Source of the DNA: CBDCFL01 sp965216135
GTDB lineage: Bacteria; Pseudomonadota; Alphaproteobacteria; Rhodobacterales; Rhodobacteraceae
DNA: 64,000 bases
Direction of reading: 5' to 3'
Assembly (NCBI GenBank): GCA_965216135.1
Contig: CBDCFL010000019.1
Coordinates: forward strand, 146,846-210,845
The position numbers were made by a program, and so were the translations under genes. Each line of letters begins with the position of its first letter. Positions within the stretch are counted from its first letter, which is position 1. Shown piece by piece: positions 20,975 through 31,148 of the stretch. The notes under the pieces were generated by a model that was given only the letters and a program-made list of their open reading frames with translations, was not told the DNA's origin and did not search any database.

Positions 20975-22266
20975 CAGTCGGCGAAAGGGTCTGTGACCAT
21001 GATCGTATCTTCGCGCTCGGGCGATGTAGACAACAGCGCCACAGAGCATTCGATCAGCTCTTCGATGCGGCGCACATATTTGATCGCATTAGCCGGCAAA
21101 TCGGCCCAGCTGCGCGCGCCTTCCGTGCTGTCCGACCAGCCGGGCAATTCCTCATAGACCGGCGTGCAGCGGGCCTGTTTGTCGGCCGCCGTCGGCAGAA
21201 AATCCAGCCGGTCGCCGTCAATCTCGTAGCTTGTGCAAACCCTGAGCGTTTCAAATCCGTCGAGCACATCCAGCTTGGTCAGCGCAATACCATTGACACC
21301 GGAGGTGGCGCAGGTCTGGCGCACGAGGCAAGCGTCAAACCATCCGCAGCGCCGTTTTCGGCCTGTCGTTGTGCCAAATTCATGGCCCCGCTCGCCCAAA
21401 CGCTGGCCGTCGCCGTCAAAAAGTTCGGTCGGAAACGGTCCTTCGCCAACGCGGGTTGTGTAGGCTTTGACGATGCCCAGAACAAAGTCGATCGACCCCG
21501 GCCCTATCCCGGTACCGGTGGCCGCCTGACCGGCGATGACGTTCGACGAGGTGACATAAGGGTAGGTGCCAAAATCAATGTCGAGCAATGCCCCCTGAGC
21601 CCCTTCGAACAGGATCCGCTTTCCGGCTTTTCGCTTTTCATTCAGCACTTTCCACACTGGCGCGGCGTAGGGCAGTATTTTGGGTGCAATATCGGCCAGC
21701 GAAGACAAAAGTGCCTGCCGGTCGACTGGATCAAGGCCCAGGCCACGCCTGAGCGCATCGTGGTGGATCATCGCCCGGTCAACACGGCGCTCAAGGGTTG
21801 CCTGATCGGCCAGATCGGCGACCCGAATGGCGCGCCGGCCCACTTTGTCCTCGTACGCCGGGCCGATCCCGCGCCCGGTGGTGCCAATCTTGGCGACGGA
21901 ATTCTGGCTTTCACGGGCCCGGTCGAGTTCGCCGTGAATTGGCAGGATCAGCGGCGTGTTCTCGGCGATCATCAGCGTGGCTGGCGTTATTTCGACGCCC
22001 TGGGTGCGGACCTCTTCGATCTCGCGGATCAAATGCCATGGATCGAGCACAACGCCATTGCCGATCACCGATAATTTGCCGCCACGCACTACCCCGGACG
22101 GCAGCGCATGCAGCTTGAACACCTCTCCGTCGATGACCAGCGTGTGCCCGGCGTTATGCCCGCCCTGAAACCGCGCCACCACATCGGCACGTTCGGACAG
22201 CCAGTCAACCAGCTTGCCTTTGCCTTCATCGCCCCACTGCGCGCCAACAACGACGACATTGGCCAT
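20974..22266 (-). CDS. purA: Adenylosuccinate synthetase
   Basis: The enzyme converts IMP, aspartate and GTP to adenylosuccinate, the first committed step to AMP. The 430-residue protein has the family P-loop-like [16 protein letters not shown] at residues 8-23, with catalytic Asp, and [25 protein letters not shown] and [12 protein letters not shown] segments. Length is canonical. It is followed by the coupled DUF2842 gene. Confidence 0.97.
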   Translation of the reverse strand: MANVVVVGAQWGDEGKGKLVDWLSERADVVARFQGGHNAGHTLVIDGEVFKLHALPSGVVRGGKLSVIGNGVVLDPWHLIREIEEVRTQGVEITPATLMIAENTPLILPIHGELDRARESQNSVAKIGTTGRGIGPAYEDKVGRRAIRVADLADQATLERRVDRAMIHHDALRRGLGLDPVDRQALLSSLADIAPKILPYAAPVWKVLNEKRKAGKRILFEGAQGALLDIDFGTYPYVTSSNVIAGQAATGTGIGPGSIDFVLGIVKAYTTRVGEGPFPTELFDGDGQRLGERGHEFGTTTGRKRRCGWFDACLVRQTCATSGVNGIALTKLDVLDGFETLRVCTSYEIDGDRLDFLPTAADKQARCTPVYEELPGWSDSTEGARSWADLPANAIKYVRRIEELIECSVALLSTSPEREDTIMVTDPFAD

Positions 22267-22394
22267 GGATGATCCCCTTAAAGTTCGGACGCCCGCGCCT
22301 GTGTATCGGTCGCGCGCTCAGGCGGCAAACGCAAATTGGGGTGGACAGGCGCGACCAATGGCGGCATCTCAATAATCCAAGGGGGAGCCGGTCG

Positions 22395-22789
22395 ATGGGA
22401 TTTCTGATCCGCTGGTTTTTGCATTTGTTCTGGTCGCGGCCAGCTACAATCCGACCAACTGGAATTTCTGGACCTGGGCGCGTGCGAACATTCAGGAGCA
22501 ATTGCCGCTGACCCTGTTGTTGGCGCTCATCCTGCTGATCGGATATATCATTTATTTCCGCGCCACATTGCGCTCGATCGGAACCTTCGGCATGGCGCTG
22601 GTCGCCGCTGTATTTGCGGCACTCATCTGGGTTTTGGTCGATTTTGGCGTGCTGTCGCTAAAAAACTCCGACCTGAATATGTGGCTTGGCATCCTGGCAT
22701 TATCTCTGGTGCTCGCGATCGGTCTTTCGTGGTCCTTCGTGCGCCGCGCCATCACCGGCCAGTTCGACGTTGACGAAACTGACAATTAG
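22395..22789 (+). pseudogene. DUF6524-like membrane protein, frameshift near the start
   Basis: The ATG at 22395 opens MGFLIRWF and then leaves phase. In the adjacent phase the sequence reads LVFAFVLVAASYNPTNWNFW, followed by four helices, and ends FDVDETDN at 22789. The combined protein of about 130 residues matches what I know as DUF6524 of Rhodobacteraceae. No start codon exists upstream in the second phase, so one indel near 22413-22420 is needed. Translation from 22502 would lose the first helix. Confidence 0.65.
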
Positions 22790-22882
22790 CCCGTCACGCG
22801 CCGCTTGACCGCCGATGCGGGGGTTGCGGTAACAGCCCCGTGCCCTTAGATACCGCGCGATGCTGGTCCAAAGGCTAATCGC

Positions 22883-23239
22883 ATGGGAAATGTCGTCCTC
22901 ATTGTCCACCTGATCCTGGCGTTTTGCCTGATCGGCATTGTGCTGCTGCAACGCTCTGAGGGCGGCGGTCTGGGCATCGGCGGTGGTGGCGGCCTGGCTT
23001 CGGCCCGTGGTGCTGCGACGGCGCTTGGCAAGCTGACCTGGGCCTTCGCGATCGCCTTTATTGCCACCTCGATTACGCTGACGATCATCGCTGCACAAAA
23101 CTCGGCCACCGCATCGGTTCTTGACCGTATTCGCGATCAGCCTATCGTGGAAGAGCCAGCGCCCACAGCACCCGAAGGCGGCTCGCTCTTGCCGCCGGGT
23201 GAAAATGACGAGCCGCTCGTCCCGCCGCGCGCCGACTAG
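22883..23239 (+). CDS. secG: Preprotein translocase subunit SecG
   Basis: The 118-residue small SecYEG component starts MGNVVLIVHLILAFCLIGIVLLQRSEGGGLG. There are two transmembrane helices (residues 3-21 and about 51-70) joined by the conserved glycine-rich LLQRSEGGGLGIGGGGG loop. A proline-rich cytoplasmic tail follows. Location upstream of pyrG is a common alphaproteobacterial arrangement. Confidence 0.93.
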   Translation: MGNVVLIVHLILAFCLIGIVLLQRSEGGGLGIGGGGGLASARGAATALGKLTWAFAIAFIATSITLTIIAAQNSATASVLDRIRDQPIVEEPAPTAPEGGSLLPPGENDEPLVPPRAD

Positions 23240-23392
23240 GGATTGAGCAGGCGGCGCGTTCGCCATCATCATCTTGAGGAATTCTTGCCAATCGAGCCCG
23301 AATCGGTTAGCGGTTAAATCCCGTGATGCAGGGTCCAAACGGACCGTGAATTGCATCGCAAAATTGCAGGGTCACGGGAGATATTCCAGCAT

Positions 23393-25036
23393 ATGGCGCG
23401 ATTTGTCTTCATCACCGGCGGCGTGGTGTCTTCACTCGGAAAAGGCCTGGCGTCGGCGGCATTAGGCGCATTGTTGCAGGCCCACGGATTTTCGGTTCGC
23501 CTGCGCAAACTGGACCCCTATCTCAATGTCGATCCCGGCACGATGTCGCCCTTTGAACATGGCGAGGTCTTTGTCACCGACGATGGTGCCGAGACCGATC
23601 TGGACCTTGGCCATTACGAACGATTTACCGGCGTTGCCGCACGCAGCACTGACTCGGTCAGCGCTGGCCGCATCTATTCAACGGTTCTGGAAAAAGAGCG
23701 CCGCGGAGATTATTTGGGCAAAACCATTCAGGTAATCCCGCATGTAACCAATGAAATCAAAGACTTCATCTCAATCGGCCAAGATGAGGTGGATTTCATG
23801 CTTTGCGAAATTGGCGGCACGGTCGGCGACATCGAAGGCCTACCATTTTTTGAGGCCATTCGCCAATATGCCCAGGACAAACCACGCGGCAACTGTATTT
23901 TCATGCATCTCACGCTCTTGCCCTGGATCGCCGCCGCCGGCGAGCTGAAAACCAAACCCACGCAGCATTCGGTCAAGGAATTGCGCTCCATCGGCATCGC
24001 GCCCGATATTCTGGTCTGCCGGTCTGACCGGAAAATCCCCAAGAAAGAGCGCGATAAACTGGCGCTTTTCTGTAACGTCCGCCCGGAAAGCGTCATTGCG
24101 GCTTATGATCTGAAATCCATCTATGAAGCGCCGCTTGCCTATCACGAGCAGGGCCTGGATCAGGCGGTTCTGGATGCTTTTGGCATCTCGCCTGCGCCCA
24201 AACCCAATCTGGCCAGATGGGAGGATGTGGCCGACCGCCTGCATAACCACGAAGGCGAAGTCAAAGTTGCCATCGTCGGCAAATATACTCAGCTCGAGGA
24301 CGCCTATAAATCGGTCGGCGAAGCGCTCACCCACGGCGGGATGGCCAATCGTGTCAAAGTGGCGGTCGAATGGATCGACGCGGAGATATTCGAGCGCGAC
24401 GATCCCGCGCCGATGCTGGAAGGATTTGACGCCATCCTGGTGCCCGGCGGCTTTGGCGAGCGCGGCACCGAGGGCAAGATCAAGGCCGCGCAATTTGCCC
24501 GCGAAAAAGGCGTGCCCTATCTCGGTATCTGCCTTGGTATGCAGATGGCGGTGATCGAAGCGGCGCGCAATCTGGCCGGTCTGGCCGATGCGGGATCAGA
24601 GGAATTTGACCACGAGGCCGGGCGCAAGCGTTACACGCCGGTGATCTATCACCTCAAGGAATGGGTGCAGGGCAACCAAACCGTGGCGCGAAAGGTGGAC
24701 GACGACAAGGGCGGCACAATGCGCCTTGGTGCCTATACCGCGCATCTGGCCGGCGGTTCTAAAGTCGCCGAAATCTACGGCGAAACAGTGATCGAGGAAC
24801 GCCACCGGCATCGCTATGAGGTGGACAATAAGTACCGGGAAATCCTGGAAAAATGCGGGCTGATCTTTTCAGGCATGTCGCCGGATGGCCGCCTGCCGGA
24901 AATCGTCGAATGGCGCGACCACCCGTGGTTCATCGGCGTGCAATATCACCCCGAGCTGAAATCCAAACCCTTCGCCCCTGCCCCCTTGTTCGCCGATTTC
25001 GTCCGCGCCGCCAAAGAGGTCAGCCGGTTGGTGTGA
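23393..25036 (+). CDS. pyrG: CTP synthase
   Basis: The enzyme aminates UTP to CTP with glutamine and ATP. The 547-residue protein starts [22 protein letters not shown], the synthetase domain P-loop. The glutaminase domain begins near residue 300 and has the nucleophile in [10 protein letters not shown] and a His-Glu pair near QYHPELKS. The 14-residue upstream ORF extension (to 23351) is unlikely because [10 protein letters not shown] is the conserved start. No leader peptide or attenuator was recognised. Confidence 0.97.
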   Translation: MARFVFITGGVVSSLGKGLASAALGALLQAHGFSVRLRKLDPYLNVDPGTMSPFEHGEVFVTDDGAETDLDLGHYERFTGVAARSTDSVSAGRIYSTVLEKERRGDYLGKTIQVIPHVTNEIKDFISIGQDEVDFMLCEIGGTVGDIEGLPFFEAIRQYAQDKPRGNCIFMHLTLLPWIAAAGELKTKPTQHSVKELRSIGIAPDILVCRSDRKIPKKERDKLALFCNVRPESVIAAYDLKSIYEAPLAYHEQGLDQAVLDAFGISPAPKPNLARWEDVADRLHNHEGEVKVAIVGKYTQLEDAYKSVGEALTHGGMANRVKVAVEWIDAEIFERDDPAPMLEGFDAILVPGGFGERGTEGKIKAAQFAREKGVPYLGICLGMQMAVIEAARNLAGLADAGSEEFDHEAGRKRYTPVIYHLKEWVQGNQTVARKVDDDKGGTMRLGAYTAHLAGGSKVAEIYGETVIEERHRHRYEVDNKYREILEKCGLIFSGMSPDGRLPEIVEWRDHPWFIGVQYHPELKSKPFAPAPLFADFVRAAKEVSRLV

Positions 25037-25827
25037 ACGCCCAATTTACGGCGATATTCTTTGCTTTGTGATCGCCAATCCCCGGTCCGGAGTAAAGAAC
25101 GGTATCAGTGTCAGAGGGCGCGCGGTCTCGACAATCTCGGGCGCTTCAATCCCGGCCAGTTTTCGGATTTCTTCGGATGTTAGGGCCGTGGCATCGGCCT
25201 CGTTGCGAGAATACCCGATTTCAATGACATTCACCCGCGTCGTCGCAAACACATAGGGTCCGAAATATTGCAGCTGAACGCCAGCTTCGACCAGCGCCAA
25301 AGCGAGTTCGCCGGCGATTTCCGGTGGCACCTCGTCGCCATACCAGACCGCGTTAGATGCCAGATCCTGCGATTTTGATGATCTGGCAACCGGTGTGAAA
25401 GCATATAAGATTTCATCCGCGCCCGCCTCGCTCAGCAAATCCGCGGCATCGCTGGTCCAGGCCTCGACGGTGCGCCCGATCGTGCCGCGATCGGCGGCTT
25501 TCGGGGTGGCCTCAACGGGTGGACGCAACACTTTAATCTTTAGGAAGAGATGGAGTGTTGAGCATGAAGTATCGTCGTCGCATTTACTATTCGGCCACGC
25601 AGCGGGCTGAGATTTGGGATCGTTGGCAGCGCGGAGAGTCGATGAGTTCGATTGGGCGGGTGTTTGACCGGCAATCATCCTCGGTCTTTTCCGTTATCTC
25701 GCCGACAGGCGGCATCCGCCCGCCAGGTCGCAGACGTGGTAGCCGCGCCCTGAGCCTTTCTGAGCGCGAGGAGATTTCGCGCGGGCTTAGCATCAAACGA
25801 TCACTTCGCGTGATCGCCCACCAATTA

Positions 25828-26990
25828 TACCAACGGCATCAATTTCTGACTCTGTGGGGATTCCCAAATCGGTTTTGATCTGATTCAAGGTTGGCAAAGG
25901 AGGATCGCCATGCCAGCCAGTGTTCCGCTTCGTCGCGACTTTGATGCCCGCCACCTTCGTAAACTCGCCAGCCGTTGCAAGGATGCCCGGCAGAGCCGCC
26001 GTCTGTTGTCTCTTGCGGCGGTCTACGATGGCATGAGCCGTGGAGAGGCCGCAAGGATCGGTGGGATGGATCGCCAAACCCTGCGGGACTGGGTTCACCG
26101 GTTCAACGAAGAGGGACCGGATGGCCTCACCAACCGCAAGGGCGCGGGCCGGACGCGCTACCTGAGCGATGTCCAGATGAAAGAACTTGGCGAGATTGTC
26201 GAGACCGGCCCCGATCCGGCGGTGGACGGGGTTGTCCGCTGGCGGCGGATCGACCTGAAGCGGGTGATCGAGGCGCGCTTTGGCGTCATCTATTCCGAGC
26301 GCGGGATATCCAGACTGCTTGGCGAACTGGGCTTTGCCCATATCAGCGCCCGCCCGCAGCATCCCAGGCAGGATAAGCGGATCATCGAGGCGTTTAAAAA
26401 AAACTTCGCCGACACGCTCCAGGTGCATATAGCTGACCTGCCAGCGGGAACGCCGGTGGAGATCTGGTTCCAGGACGAAGCACGCCTTGGCCAGAAGAAT
26501 GGCCTGACGCGCCTGTGGGCGAGAAAGGGCACGCGCCCCCGCCAGCCGGCCGATCAGCGCTATCACAACGCCTATCTGTTCGGCGCCATCTGTCCGGCTC
26601 ACGGCAAGGGGGCGGCGCTCATGCTGCCTTGGGCGGACGCGCAAGCCATGCAGATGCATCTCGACGAGATCAGCCGCCACGTCGCCCGAAAGGCCCATGC
26701 GGTTGTGCTGATGGATCGGGCCGGATGGCACACCACCGGCAAACTCAAAGTCCCGAAGAACCTCACCATCATCCTGCTGCCATCGCGCGCTCCGGAACTG
26801 AACCCGGTGGAAAATATCTGGCAGTACTTGCGCGCCAATTGGCTCTCCAACCGCGTGTTCGAAGACTACAATGCCATCGTCGATGCTGGATGCGAAGCTT
26901 GGAACAAGCTCATCGCACAGCCCGAAACCATCACATCAATCGGAATGCGAAAATGGGCCCATATCGGTCAATGTTAAATGCCGCTGGTAT
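25828..26990 (+). mobile_element. IS630-family insertion sequence type A, copy 1
   Basis: The element is about 1163 bp with ends TACCAACGGCAT and, reversed on the right, ATACCAGCGGCAT, flanked by TA (25826-25827 and 26991-26992). It is almost identical to 51713-52874 and to the partial copy at the right end of the window. It sits inside the IS30 transposase. Confidence 0.93.
25910..26977 (+). CDS. IS630 transposase type A, full-length single frame
   Basis: The 355-residue transposase starts MPASVPLRRDFDARHLRKLA. The N-terminal half has two helix-turn-helix-like segments (RGEAARIGGMDRQTLRDWVHRF). The DDE half has IWFQDEAR, VVLMDRAGWH and PELNPVENIWQYLR. At 26396-26403 a run of 8 A keeps both halves in one frame; copy 2 has 7 A and is split. 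This is the only uninterrupted IS630 transposase in the window. Confidence 0.93.
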   Translation: MPASVPLRRDFDARHLRKLASRCKDARQSRRLLSLAAVYDGMSRGEAARIGGMDRQTLRDWVHRFNEEGPDGLTNRKGAGRTRYLSDVQMKELGEIVETGPDPAVDGVVRWRRIDLKRVIEARFGVIYSERGISRLLGELGFAHISARPQHPRQDKRIIEAFKKNFADTLQVHIADLPAGTPVEIWFQDEARLGQKNGLTRLWARKGTRPRQPADQRYHNAYLFGAICPAHGKGAALMLPWADAQAMQMHLDEISRHVARKAHAVVLMDRAGWHTTGKLKVPKNLTIILLPSRAPELNPVENIWQYLRANWLSNRVFEDYNAIVDAGCEAWNKLIAQPETITSIGMRKWAHIGQC

Positions 26991-28308
26991 TAGGACGCGC
27001 GCCCTCAACCATCAGCCGCGAGGTTCGACGGAATGGCGGATCTGCTAACTATCGCGCGACGACCTCTGATCAGGCAGCATGGGATCGCGCATTGCGCCCC
27101 AAGACATGCAAGCTGGCTTGCCACCCAGCTTTGGCCCAAGCAGTATCGGCAAAGCTTCGGCGCAAGTGGTCACCCGAGCAGATTGCGGGCTGGCTCAAGC
27201 GTACGTTCCCGAAAAAAGCGCAGAAACAAGTGTCGCACGAAACGATATACAGAAGCCTTTATATACAGGCGCGCGGCGTACTGAAGAAGGAGTTGCTGGA
27301 GCATCTGCGCGCCAAACGCACTGTCCGGCGCTCCAAGCATGCAAGCCTCAAGCGCAACGGTTTGGGGCAGATCAAAAACGCCGTATCGATCAGTCAAAGA
27401 CCCGCGTCCGTGGAAGACAGAGCGGTGCCAGGGCATTGGGAAGGCGATCTGATCGGAGGGTCGAAGAACAGTTATATAGCGACCCTAGTGGAACGCCATT
27501 CGCGGTATGTGATGCTGGTCAAAGTCGCCAACAAGGACACCGAAAGCGTCATCTCTGGGCTAATCAAATCGGCACAGAGATTGCCACGCGAACTCTACAA
27601 GTCCCTGACATGGGATCGCGGCAAAGAGCTGGCAGATCACCCGCGCCTGACCATAGCGACCGATATCGACGTCTACTTTTGCGACCCACACTCCCCGTGG
27701 CAACGCGGTTCGAACGAAAACACCAACCGGCTTCTCCGGCAATATCTGCCAAGGGGAACTGATTTATCCGTTCATTCTCAAGCAAAGCTCAGCGCGATCG
27801 CACGTCAGTTGAACGAAAGGCCTCGCAAGACCTTGCAATACCAAACGCCAGCAGAGAAATTTGCCGAGTGTGTTGCGTCGATCAGTTGAGCCCGCCGGTA
27901 ATAAAGGACGACGATTTCTGAGGCGGCAAACAATGCCGCGGGCTGCGGCCCGTAGAAATCGGGAAATGCGTTGACCGGTAGGCCCAAACACGGTGCGGCA
28001 AAGGCTGCGCCAGCAAGTGCGGTTACTTCTGATTGCTGTATTTCCGCGCATGCGCCCTGCACCGCAGTCAGAATATAGCGAACATTGTCCTCGCCAGAGT
28101 TAGGGTCTTCCTGAATTTCCGCTTCAAGGTCAAAGGACTGGGCATTCTCCCCGCAAAACGGAACAAATATGTGGTCCAGCAGGGTCGTTTCTAGGTTTTT
28201 GACGAAGATCAGAATTTTCTCGCCGCTCCTGAATCGCTCCGATCTCAAGGCGATGGCGTGATAAGTGGCCTGATGATTGCGCGATTGCAGCCACACGTCT
28301 TTGTTGGC

Positions 28309-28608
28309 CTAAACCTGCAATTCCACCCCGCGCCCGTCACGCACCTCGTTGGGATCAGACACCGCATCACGGATCGAGAACGCATATTTGAACGACCGGT
28401 TCTGCATATCGGCCAGCGCCGAGACCAGAATCAGCAATCCTGCCAGGCCAAACAGCCCAAACGCCACCCGCACTTTGCGCCGTTCTGCTGAATTGATCAG
28501 GAACAGCCCGGCAACCAGACAGAATATCGCGAAAAACGATGGCCCGCTGCGATCAGCAAGCGAGGTTGCACCCTCAAGCCAGTCCAGGCTGAACAGCGTT
28601 TCAAACAT
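28309..28608 (-). CDS. Small two-helix membrane protein, unknown
   Basis: The 99-residue protein starts MFETLFSLDWLEGATSLADR. There are two transmembrane segments (FFAIFCLVAGLFLINSA and VAFGLFGLAGLLILVSALA), then a soluble tail ending RDGRGVELQV. I do not recognise a family. It lies just upstream of the IS30-split gene on the same strand and may be co-transcribed. Confidence 0.6.
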   Translation of the reverse strand: MFETLFSLDWLEGATSLADRSGPSFFAIFCLVAGLFLINSAERRKVRVAFGLFGLAGLLILVSALADMQNRSFKYAFSIRDAVSDPNEVRDGRGVELQV

Positions 28609-28761
28609 GTCACACCTCCATTCAAATCCGGGAGGACTCTAATGCATTGAATAAGGTAATGCATTTTGCCCGGATTGGGCCCCTCAATCAAGGGTCCACC
28701 CCGCCTCGGTGCCTGCGGATGGCGAAACCCCCGCCTGCGCCGAGCGCCGACTGGTCTGGCC

Positions 28762-29421
28762 TCAGCTCATATCTTCGGGAAACGCAGAGGAACCAGAGCC
28801 GCGTTCCACATTTCGCTGCACGAACGAGCCTATGAATGCGCCAATCACCAATGTGGCCAGATCCATCAAATCCTGCGACAGGCCGGAAGAGGACCAAAGC
28901 AGCGCCAGCACGATCAACAGCAAACCCAGCGACGCCGTTACCAACGGCAACCCGGTAAAGCCGAGCTTGGTAAAAGTGCCAGTGCTGCCTAACAGGCTGC
29001 TAATGCGGACATATTGGTTGATCGCCTCCTCGCTCTTGTCCATGATTAGTGGCTCAAGCAAATCGCGATCCTCATTCGGGATCGTCTGTTTCGAGGCGCG
29101 CAAGGCCGTGCGCAAGAGCGACCCGCCCAGAAACGAACCCACGATCGCAGCGAACATCAGGAATGTCGCCTCGGGGTTGTTTTCGAGAATGCGCAGAAAG
29201 ATCGAGTCCTCTGGTGCAAGTCCGGCGACAGGGTCCAGCACCCCGACCATCACGACAAATACTATGGCCGCGCCAAACGACAACACTGCCATGACGACAA
29301 ATATCAAGCCCGCATAGGCCTGCAATTTCTGGATCTGCACGACCTGCGGCTTATCCATATCTGACTTGACGTTCCGGCGACGTTCGGTCCCGCCAGTTTC
29401 CGAACCATTGTGTTCGGCCAT
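28762..29421 (-). CDS. Four-helix membrane protein, unknown
   Basis: The 219-residue protein has a hydrophilic N-terminal stretch of 34 residues. It then has about four helices (residues 37-60, 83-105, 155-175 and 182-200), including LIFVVMAVLSFGAAIVFVVMV and LPLVTASLGLLLIVLALLW. A cytoplasmic-like segment with IPNEDRDLLEPLIMDKSEEAI lies between helices 2 and 3. No recognised domain. The start has an AAGGAGG site on the minus strand close upstream (plus strand CCTCCTT at 29428-29434). The IS630 type B lies 30 bp further upstream and may have cut off its promoter. Confidence 0.65.
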   Translation of the reverse strand: MAEHNGSETGGTERRRNVKSDMDKPQVVQIQKLQAYAGLIFVVMAVLSFGAAIVFVVMVGVLDPVAGLAPEDSIFLRILENNPEATFLMFAAIVGSFLGGSLLRTALRASKQTIPNEDRDLLEPLIMDKSEEAINQYVRISSLLGSTGTFTKLGFTGLPLVTASLGLLLIVLALLWSSSGLSQDLMDLATLVIGAFIGSFVQRNVERGSGSSAFPEDMS

Positions 29422-29451
29422 GACAATCCTCCTTCAAAAATAGATGTATTA

Positions 29452-30612
29452 TACCAACGGCCCTAGTCGTTGACCGTTTTGGCCCATTGTCTGGTAGTGA
29501 TTGACGTGATTGCGGTTTTGTCGTTTGCAAAGAAGTTCCATGCTTTGCAACACCTGTCGACGATCTGCTCATAATTGTCGAAGACGGATATGGCGAGCTT
29601 GTTGGCACGCAGATAAGCCCACACATTTTCCATCGGGTTGAGTTCAGGGGAATAGGGCGGGAGTTTGAGCAGGGTGATGTTGTCGGGTACCTCCAGCTCT
29701 GCCGAACCGTGCCAGCCAGCGCCATCCAGAATGAGAAGGGCATGTGCGCCCGATGCGACGGTTTTAGCGATCTCGGCGAGATGCGCGCTCATGGCCTGTG
29801 TGTCGGCATGTGGCATGATCAGAGCGGCCGCTTCAGCCCGTTCCGGGCAGACGGCGCCGAAAATGTAGCTCCAGATATAGCGGGTGTCGCGCGGGGCACG
29901 GGGGCGTGTTCCACGCTCGGCCCAGATACGGGTGAGCGTGCCCTGCTGGCCAACCCGCGCTTCATCCTGAAACCATATCTCCAGGGGCTTGCTGCGGGCT
30001 GTTTCCGGCAAGGCTGCTTCTACCTCTGCGGCGAAGTTTTTTTAAAAGCCTCCTGTGCATCCGGGTCGGATTTCGGATGCTGCGGGCGCACCGACAGACG
30101 CCGAAAGCCCAGGCTTGCCAATTGTTTGCCAACAGTTCGCTCATGCATGGTGACGCCGAAGCGCTCTTCGATCTTGCGTTTCAGATCAATGCGCCGCCAG
30201 CGCACAACCCCATCGGTTTCGGGGTCGGGACCCGCCCGAACCATTTCCGCCAACTCCTCCTTCTGTGCCGCGCTCAGCAGACAGGGTGGATCCGGCGGGC
30301 GACGGTTGAACAGGCCCGACACGCCCTCCGCATTGTAACGGTGGGCCCAATCCCGCAGCGTCTGCCGATCCATGCCGCAGTTTTCTGCCGCCGTCTTGCG
30401 GTCAACCCCATCCAGAACCAGGGCAATCGCCAACATCCGTCGCGCCGCTTTCCCATCCCGGCACCGCGCCGCTTCCTGGCGAAGCTCGCCTGCGGACTTG
30501 TCTTTGCGCGTAATCCTTACTGCCATCAAAGCCTCCCTTGCCTTGATGCCACTGAATCAGATCACGCCGCTCGTGGGAATCCCCTTGAGTCAAATCTGGG
30601 GGCCGTTGGTAT
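29452..30612 (-). mobile_element. IS630-family insertion sequence type B, copy 1
   Basis: The element is 1161 bp with ends TACCAACGGCCC and, reversed, ATACCAACGGCCCC, flanked by TA (29450-29451 and 30613-30614). It is nearly identical, in opposite orientation, to 47348-48508. It lies between two divergent genes rather than inside one. Confidence 0.93.
29463..30529 (-). CDS. IS630 transposase type B, two-frame, copy 1
   Basis: The first ORF (30529-30020) starts MMAVRITRKDKSAGELRQEA and has helix-turn-helix segments. It ends at a run of seven A (coding strand, about 30038-30044). The second phase (30011-29463) holds IWFQDEARVGQQG, LLILDGAGWH and PELNPMENVWAYLR. A slip on the poly-A would join KAFKK-type codons to the DDE half, as the type A copy with 8 A shows. 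The pattern is likely functional slippage. Confidence 0.85.
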
Positions 30613-30698
30613 TAAAACTGTGCCAAATTATGCGTTGCGGCCCGCGCTCTGGCAAGAGAGCTTGATCCGCTCTTTGCCAAATGCGCGCCGATGGCTAT

Positions 30699-31148
30699 AT
30701 GGACACTATGCTGAACGGTTTGAAAAACCTCCTGAACGGCACCGCCACCGAGCGCCTGCCGGAACCGGATGCGCGGCTTGCGCTCGCGGCGCTCTTGGTG
30801 CGGCTGGCGCGTTCTGACGGTGATTATGCGCAGGTCGAGATTGCCCAGATCGACAGGGTTCTGGCTGCCCGCTTCGCCCTTTCGCCGTTTGAAGTAGCGA
30901 AATTGCGCGGCGAGGCCGAAAAAATAGAGGCCGAAGCGCCGGACACGGTGCGATTTACCCGCGCCATCAAAGATGGAGTTCCTTACGAGGACCGCCTTGG
31001 CGTGATCGAAACGCTCTGGGGCGTGGTTTTGGCCGATGGCCATCGCGATCACGAAGAAAGCGGGTTGCTCCGGTTGGTCGCCGATTTGCTTGGCGTCAAC
31101 GACCGCGACAGCAATATGGCGCGTCTGCGGGTGGAACGCGGCCGTTGA
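30699..31148 (+). CDS. TerB-family tellurite-resistance-like protein
   Basis: The product is about 149 residues from MDTMLNGLKNLLNG; longer (30681) and shorter starts are possible. It is an all-helical acidic protein with LALAALLVRLARSDGDYAQVEIAQIDRVL and ETLWGVVLADGHRDHEESGLLRLVADLLGV. These repeated D-G-acidic motifs are the putative metal-binding sites of the TerB fold. The stop overlaps the next gene's start by 4 bases. Stand-alone TerB proteins are common and their role is poorly defined. Confidence 0.82.
   Translation: MDTMLNGLKNLLNGTATERLPEPDARLALAALLVRLARSDGDYAQVEIAQIDRVLAARFALSPFEVAKLRGEAEKIEAEAPDTVRFTRAIKDGVPYEDRLGVIETLWGVVLADGHRDHEESGLLRLVADLLGVNDRDSNMARLRVERGR

Larger units (their letters stand above)
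25564..27889 (+). pseudogene. IS30 transposase split by IS630
   Basis: The 5' part starts MKYRRRIYYSATQRAEIWDRW and ends RVIAHQL. The 3' part starts GRAPSTISREVRRNGG and ends EFAECVASIS-like at 27889. Removing the IS630 and one TA gives HQLGRAPSTISREVRR, the conserved second helix-turn-helix of IS30 transposases, in frame. The catalytic core has HWEGDLIGGS, DRGKE and the Glu in QRGSNENTNRLLRQYLPRG. The IS30 copy is therefore dead. Confidence 0.9.
25511..27890 (+). mobile_element. IS30-family insertion sequence with nested IS630
   Basis: The ends are inverted repeats: left CTCAACGGGTGGACGCAACAC-like, and right reversed CTCAACTGATCGACGCAACAC-like (each shown as family consensus around 25511-25533 and 27868-27890). 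Without the inserted IS630 the element is about 1.2 kb, normal for IS30. The insertion splits the unknown gene above. Confidence 0.82.
25046..28296 (-). pseudogene. Hypothetical protein gene split by IS30 (which carries an IS630)
   Basis: The N-terminal half lies at 27891-28296 (GTG start; about 135 codons) and ends ASEIVVLYYRR. The C-terminal half lies at 25046-25510, starts about ATPKAADRGTIGRTVEAW and ends ITKQRISP. They join in frame to roughly 290 residues when IS30 is removed. The sequence is acidic and Ala-rich with no motif I recognise and no clear transmembrane helix. It follows a small membrane-protein gene (28309-28608) by 12 bp on the same strand. Confidence 0.7.

Noticed and set aside
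20974..22074. Long plus-strand ORF opposite purA (380 residues)
   Set aside because: It is a shadow of purA caused by G+C-rich third positions; it has no family features and lacks a ribosome site.
25793..26731. Minus-strand ORF of 312 residues opposite IS630 type A
   Set aside because: It spans the IS edge and mirrors the transposase codons; the same pattern recurs in each IS630 copy.
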